In this document: positions 59,033-64,000 of the stretch, in pieces
How positions within the stretch are numbered: position 1 is the first letter of the stretch
How the letters are laid out: each line of letters starts with the position of its first letter
Assembly (NCBI RefSeq): GCF_000182925.2
Contig: NC_026501.1
Span: 2,108,001 to 2,172,000, forward strand
Source: Neurospora crassa OR74A
Lineage: Eukaryota; Ascomycota; Sordariomycetes; Sordariales; Sordariaceae
Length of the DNA: 64,000 nt
Direction of reading: 5' to 3'
Program-made: the position numbers and the translations under genes
The notes under the pieces: model-generated
Told to the model about the DNA's origin: nothing
The model's input: the letters and a program-made list of their open reading frames with translations, nothing else
Database searches by the model: none

Positions 59033-59840
59033 GAAGATGTGAGATATTTTGAGGATAAAAGGGCGAAAGGAAGGGGTTGATGAGATACTGTAGCTTCTGG
59101 GAGAACAGTATTTGGTGCATCCTGGGACTTTCGACGTCGAATTGCGGCCGAAGTTCGGATTCAGAGAAGGTGCTGGTTGAGCGGTTGTCCTGGTCTCGTA
59201 ATCGCGCTATTCGGGAGTAAGTTTTGACGAACAGGAGCTTTCCTATTTTCGCCCACTAACAGCGCTGTCTGATTATGGGATCGACATTGTGAAGCAAGAC
59301 GTCGCATGGGAGTTGTGTCAGAGCAACTGAACGACGATGGAGCGATGATTCACTGCCAATCCGACCTTTCCTCGTGGAACTTTGCAGACACCCAGTCCCT
59401 GAACAAGATACTTGTCACAGAGGCCACGGCAATTTGAAAAGAGCAAGTCAAAGAACTCGGAAGACCAAAGGAAAAGAGAGGGGGTGACTAGGGGGGAATA
59501 AAAAATAAAAGAGAAAAAGGACAACAGAAAGAAGGAACGTCGTTATATAATATAATCTCGCAAGTACTTCCTCTGTAAACACGCATCAATCGAAAACTTA
59601 ACAGCATACTGAGAGATGATAAACCAAGAACATTCAGTCTCATCGATGAGTAACCGACTTCAAATAGAAATGCAGAGCAGGTAACGTACGGTGCCTCTGC
59701 AACCGAACGTCCATCAACGACTGTTTGACATTTCAGATTGGACCAGCAATAGATATCCAAATGCAGATGAAACTCCTAGGGAAAGCTCATTCATGAAGAT
59801 CGTAGTCTTGGCGACGCGCCGATATATGCGTCAAAACCTT
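59033..59840. other. Intergenic, no gene recognised
   Basis: Between the uncertain small gene and the 3' end of the repeat protein at 59841; purine-rich near 59460-59540. Confidence 0.55.
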
Positions 59841-62049
59841 CTACCACCCACTGACTACACTGCTTTGATAATCTGCAGTCAACATACTCCTCGGCTCCCT
59901 ACTGCTGCCCCAACCCTCATAATCAGATGTCACGTTCTCGTCGAGCTTGGAAGGCAACCGATCCCTGTTCCTCCAAGTGTGGAACAATGGCGACATGCTT
60001 CTCGAAGGTGGAGTCAACGGGAACTCGTAAGCTCCTGTGGTGCTCCACCTCGATGGCGGTCTGGAAGGTGGACCAGAATGCGTAGGCGTAGTAGGAGATA
60101 AATTCAAAGCCATCAGATCTGCGTTGATCGTATCTGCCATGGGCCGCGGTTCTTGGCTGCCGTACACGGGAGATGAGCCACGCGAATAGTCGGGCTCGCG
60201 TCCGGCAGTTTCAGCCTCTTTCGCTAGAGGAAATTTCGAAGCAAGTTCAAGTGCCATACCAGGCTTTTCACCCTCGACATTTTCGAGTTCCAACATCATC
60301 GGCTCGTTGTTAGATTCTGGTTTGACATCACCCGCACTTCCAAGGTGGAGGGAAGAATAAGGGGACTCCCAGTCCTCCGGACGAGCTCTCCATACTTCAC
60401 AGAGATCAGTAGCAGTGGACGTTCGAGCTTCATTGTTCAAGGCGTTGAGGCTGGCCTTGCTGAGGACTGTCTTCACCCTTGGGCCTCTGGACTCCTTAGG
60501 CTCCCGAGACTTCCGTGATCTTGGGTACTCATCAACCTCGGGCTCAGCGTCAGAGCTTAGATTAGGAGGGGTAGGGGCGCGAGGTGGTGAAGGCGCACGT
60601 GGAGGGCTTGGTCGAATGATCCGGTGGGTGACGGGATCAAATCGTGGGTCGTTGATGAAGTCATAGTCGCTATCTTCCGTGCTGTCGTAGTTACGTCCAC
60701 GAGAGGACTGGTCGCCATCTGGTTGAAGTGCTGGTGCCCGCATGGGCCAGGTTGACGAGTACTGGAGTGAAGGTCGCTGCCCAGCTCTCGTTGAGCCCCT
60801 TCGAGCCATACTTTTGGGTACATCTCTCGCTGACGATTCGTATCGCGAGCGGCCTATGGTGGATTCAGTACGCCTCGACATTGTGCTTTCCTGCTCAGAA
60901 TCCGAAAGATGATCTACATTGATGCGTCGGTTAGCCCGGCCAAATAAAAGACACCGACTTATGCAACTATTCCGGCTTACCGACGAAGTGGCGTGGCTCA
61001 GCAAGTTCAGAATACCTTCTCGGATGATCCTGAGGCATGGCAGTTGACATCGCACTTTGTCTCGAACGTCTGGACGACACGGATGAACCGCCTTCTGGTC
61101 GGCGCTTCTCGGTAACGGGGGTACCTGTTTGGTAACGACTCGAGACAGATGACACACGATCTTCGAAATCTCGAGAGAACCTTGTTGTATCAGACATTAG
61201 AGAGCCGCCTCGGGAGCGACTAGACACGGTTGAGCCGCCACGGTCCTCCAGTTCCCGTGATATTCTCAGTGTGTCCGATCTTGAGGTCCCGCGCTGAGGA
61301 TGCCTCGAATGGGAACGCGGGCGTCCTTCCATATCTCGGGTAAGTCTTCTTATTTCGGAGATTGAAGGGCCACGATGATGACTAGTTGAAACAGGTACCA
61401 CATGTTCTTCCATCTCTCGTGACAACCTCGTTGAGTCGGTGATGGTTCTAGCCCGTGAACGAGCGGAAATTGTTGATGATGGCTTTTCCATGTCCCGAGA
61501 AGACCTCTTGGAGTCAGTTGTCGAAAACCGTCGATCGCGGGCCTTGTAATCCCGTACAGGTGTCACTGGTTGGTTTGGCTCATCCGGGTACTCTTCGATG
61601 TATGGATCCACCGTCCGCTTGGGGGCTCTACCCTTTTTGTTGACTTGGGGTTCCGCCTCTCTTGATCTTGATCTTCTTGGCCTTTCCGTGGTTGTGGAGG
61701 CCTGTGGCGTGTGATGACATGCATAAGAGCGTGAGTGTCTGTCCCCGTGGTTAAATCCCATGCCGTAATCGGTCTCAGAATCCAGAGTGTCGTCGACAGA
61801 CAGTTCCACCACGGCTTCAGCACCGCAGCCACAATGCATTCTGCCACGAAGCTTACTCCTTGGTGACCTCCTTCTGTGGGGACTTGGCTCCTTGAAAGCC
61901 TTTCTTCCACTTCTCGCTACCTCGGGACGCCTCCTATGGCTACCATGACGATCATGCGCATGGTACTCAAGGTCATTGGTGGGATAGCTGACATCGCTAT
62001 CCACAGAATCGTACTCGGTAGTGACAGTGGTCTCTGCGTATCTGTCCAT
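59841..62049 (-). CDS. Disordered R/S-rich protein with five ~27-residue repeats
   Basis: Two exons, 60981-62049 and 59841-60913 (67-bp intron, GTAAGC...TGTAG), 713 residues from the ATG at 62049. The N-terminal third is basic and Ser-rich with one Cys cluster, MHCGCGAEAVVELSVDDTLD. Residues 182-297 carry five imperfect repeats with cores RSSRDMEK, RLSREMEE, RLTRDMEG, RISRELED and RFSRDFED, spaced 26-28 residues and joined by S/R-rich linkers. After the intron come DSDYDFINDPRFDPVTHRII, a Pro-rich segment and EVWRARPEDWESPYSS. No enzymatic or membrane domain was seen. The alternating short acidic helix and R/S linker suggests a repeated binding motif open to phosphorylation (inference). I do not recognise the family. 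Confidence 0.85.
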
Positions 62050-64000
62050 GTTGACCTTCCTGTGTGGTTAAGGCTACTAATGACGAGTGAGCTGAATGTT
62101 CGGGATATATATATAAGCCAGAGCTGTGTTCGACATACCCGAGGTAACGAAGAAGATTTCGAGAGGATGTTAAGTCGTGAGTGCTGTCGACGCCTGAATG
62201 GCAATCAGTCAGACAGCTGTGGATATCATGGCGCTAAGTAGCTGGCGGCTCAAAGTGAAGATAGTCTAGCGAAGAATGGGAGGAGCAGAAACAAGGGAGT
62301 TGTACGACAATGGAAACAGCAACACCACTGGAGACTGGAGGTAGACTACTAGCAAGGAAGTCTTACAACTTGAAGAGAGTGTTGGAGGAAGAGAAGGAGC
62401 CCCAGGCAAGAAGTAGCGAGGTTGTGTTGCATGAGTGAGTGCCGACGGTGACGAGAACTAAGGAGGACAATTTGGATGAAGGCACTTGAAGAAGAAAGAG
62501 GGAGGAAGCTCGGGGAGCTTGAGGCAAAACCTGGAAGGCAAGGAGACGGGAGGCAGGGGTAGCTTCCAGCTTTGGGTATTGTCCACTGCTGCTCCTTCCT
62601 TGTGATGATATCGAATTGGGAATGCAGATGGCAGGTGCCATTCAGGACGGGGACCTGCTCCATGTTGGTTGGAAGGAATGGAGGGGACGCTTCTGATTCG
62701 CGTTTTCCTTCGGCATGCAAGCTTAGGTAACAAGGGAAGTACCGCGGTACCGTTCAAGTCGCAGTTGGGAAGGAATCGGGATGGGAAGTTTTGCAGAACC
62801 GTGGAACTGCCCTGGCTGACGTGGTGAAACGACACAGGCCCAGTGACGCCCTCACAAAGTGGTCAAAGTTTCTGGTTTCAGGTAATGACAGAGCGGCAGC
62901 TTGCGACAGGTCAGCTACTCCCGCTTTCCAGCTCCAACATGCAATGAAGCGAGCCAGATCGACCCCTCTGTGCCCCCTCCTCCAACCGATGTCCAATGTA
63001 AACAAAGCCCCCTCCCTCCTTCTCAACTGCAAGTACCTGTTCGGAGGTGCCATGCGTGGGACCTGTTTCTACGTGGATCGGATCGGGTCCTTTTCTTCTT
63101 CGTTTTCTCTGAGGCCCAAAGATAACCTTTGAAAAGATAGGGCCAGTCTGAATCAAAAAAGCAGAGCTGCAAAGGAAACAACACGGCATGCGGAGTCGCG
63201 GTACAGTGCATGTGCTGATCCAGGGTCGACGTTGTTGATCGAGCGTCCAGAGCAAAGCAGCGATTCCTTCGCGGCCCTGAATATTGTCAAATCGGTTGTT
63301 GGATTGAGGTCATCATCCGACAAATTGAGCGAGGGGGGCAATTGCCGCGATTCTCGAGACTTGTTGACAGTGAAGAATTCAAAGGGAATGACCCAAAGGT
63401 CATGCGGCATCATCACTCCCCGCTTTCAGGAACCCCTCTTACCACCTTGGCTAACTCGTTCCGTCCAAGATAGGAGGCTCATCAACCAACGTGATGATAA
63501 CCTCTCGGCGTCTCGCACAGTCGCATCATGTTTGAAAAAGAGTTTAGTGTGGGGGGGCTTCATGCAGCTGCATCTTTCCAAACAGGGTATATCGGATCTT
63601 AACTCAAATAGTGTGGCACAACCCGCTATCTATGTTAGTACTTGATAGTACCCAGCGCAACATTTGCCGACGTCAGCCAACGTTTTCTCCTCTCACCATC
63701 AACCATGGATGTGACGATAAGCCTCAGCTCACGAAAGAATGCCTGTCGTCCGCTTATTCACCTGACCATATCCGCGGAGAGCTCCATACTCACGAATTTT
63801 GTATGATTACCAAGTACTATCTTCAATTATTGTCGTCCTACCATGGCCGAGAAACATTACGGCACAGCTGCAAAAGTCTCGAACCCGACCCAGTTGACAG
63901 CTACAAGCTATGTGATCGTTGATCCCCAAAATACCTTCAACCCTTTCCCCGACTATGCACAACTTATATTACTTCCCGCCAGGGGCCATGCACCCACTAC
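62050..64000. other. Upstream region of the repeat protein; no gene recognised
   Basis: Promoter and leader of the minus-strand gene starting at 62049, then spacer to the window edge. Overlapping frames of about 100-137 codons exist on both strands without motifs. Confidence 0.5.

Overview
The window is nuclear DNA from a filamentous ascomycete (Pezizomycotina), most likely a Sordariomycete of the Neurospora/Sordaria type. The signs are short introns (mostly 54-111 bp) with GTATGT/GTAAGT donors and CTAAC-like branch points, long intergenic spacers, no operons, and filamentous-fungal families: an SSK1/RRG-1 response regulator, an AzgA purine permease, a fungal MARVEL protein and a mitoribosomal mS45. 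No rRNA, tRNA, CRISPR or intact transposon was recognised, and no AT-rich RIP-type relic was seen.

Layout. 1-16.3 kb: a large P-loop ATPase with a nucleoporin-like FG-repeat N-terminus (minus strand, 991-4020) diverges from the RRG-1/SSK1 osmosensing response regulator (plus, 6464-9893). The mitoribosomal protein mS45 follows (plus, 11126-12446) and converges on a conserved Ser/Pro-rich protein of unknown function (minus, 14416-16295). 16.3-27.9 kb is mostly non-coding. It holds a 4-TM MARVEL protein (minus, 21252-21852) and a two-exon 72-residue zinc-ribbon gene (plus, 24754-25026) whose exons are too short to stand out as open frames. 27.9-32.7 kb: a Y_phosphatase3-type phosphatase with an 819-bp intron converges on a tRNA adenosine deaminase (Tad2-like) carrying a long extra N-terminus. 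35.3-42.3 kb: two successive minus-strand genes each encode half of a Zn2Cys6 cluster (CX2CX6C) and two predicted C-terminal membrane segments, so they look like membrane-tethered regulators. 44.5-50.9 kb: a ZGRF1/Mte1/Dbl2-like DNA-repair factor diverges from a BAR-SH3 membrane-remodelling protein. 52.0-54.1 kb: a five-exon AzgA-type purine permease. 59.8-62.0 kb: a disordered R/S-rich protein with five ~27-residue repeats.

The genes do not form one pathway; this is ordinary fungal gene order with mixed functions. The most interesting observations are the paired half-zinc-cluster/membrane-anchored proteins, the FG-repeat ATPase with exact 126-bp internal duplications, the hidden zinc-ribbon gene, the extended Tad2, and the repeat protein at 60-62 kb. 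Exon borders below were set by hand from splice consensus and reading-frame continuity. All homology statements come from motif recognition, not from a database search.
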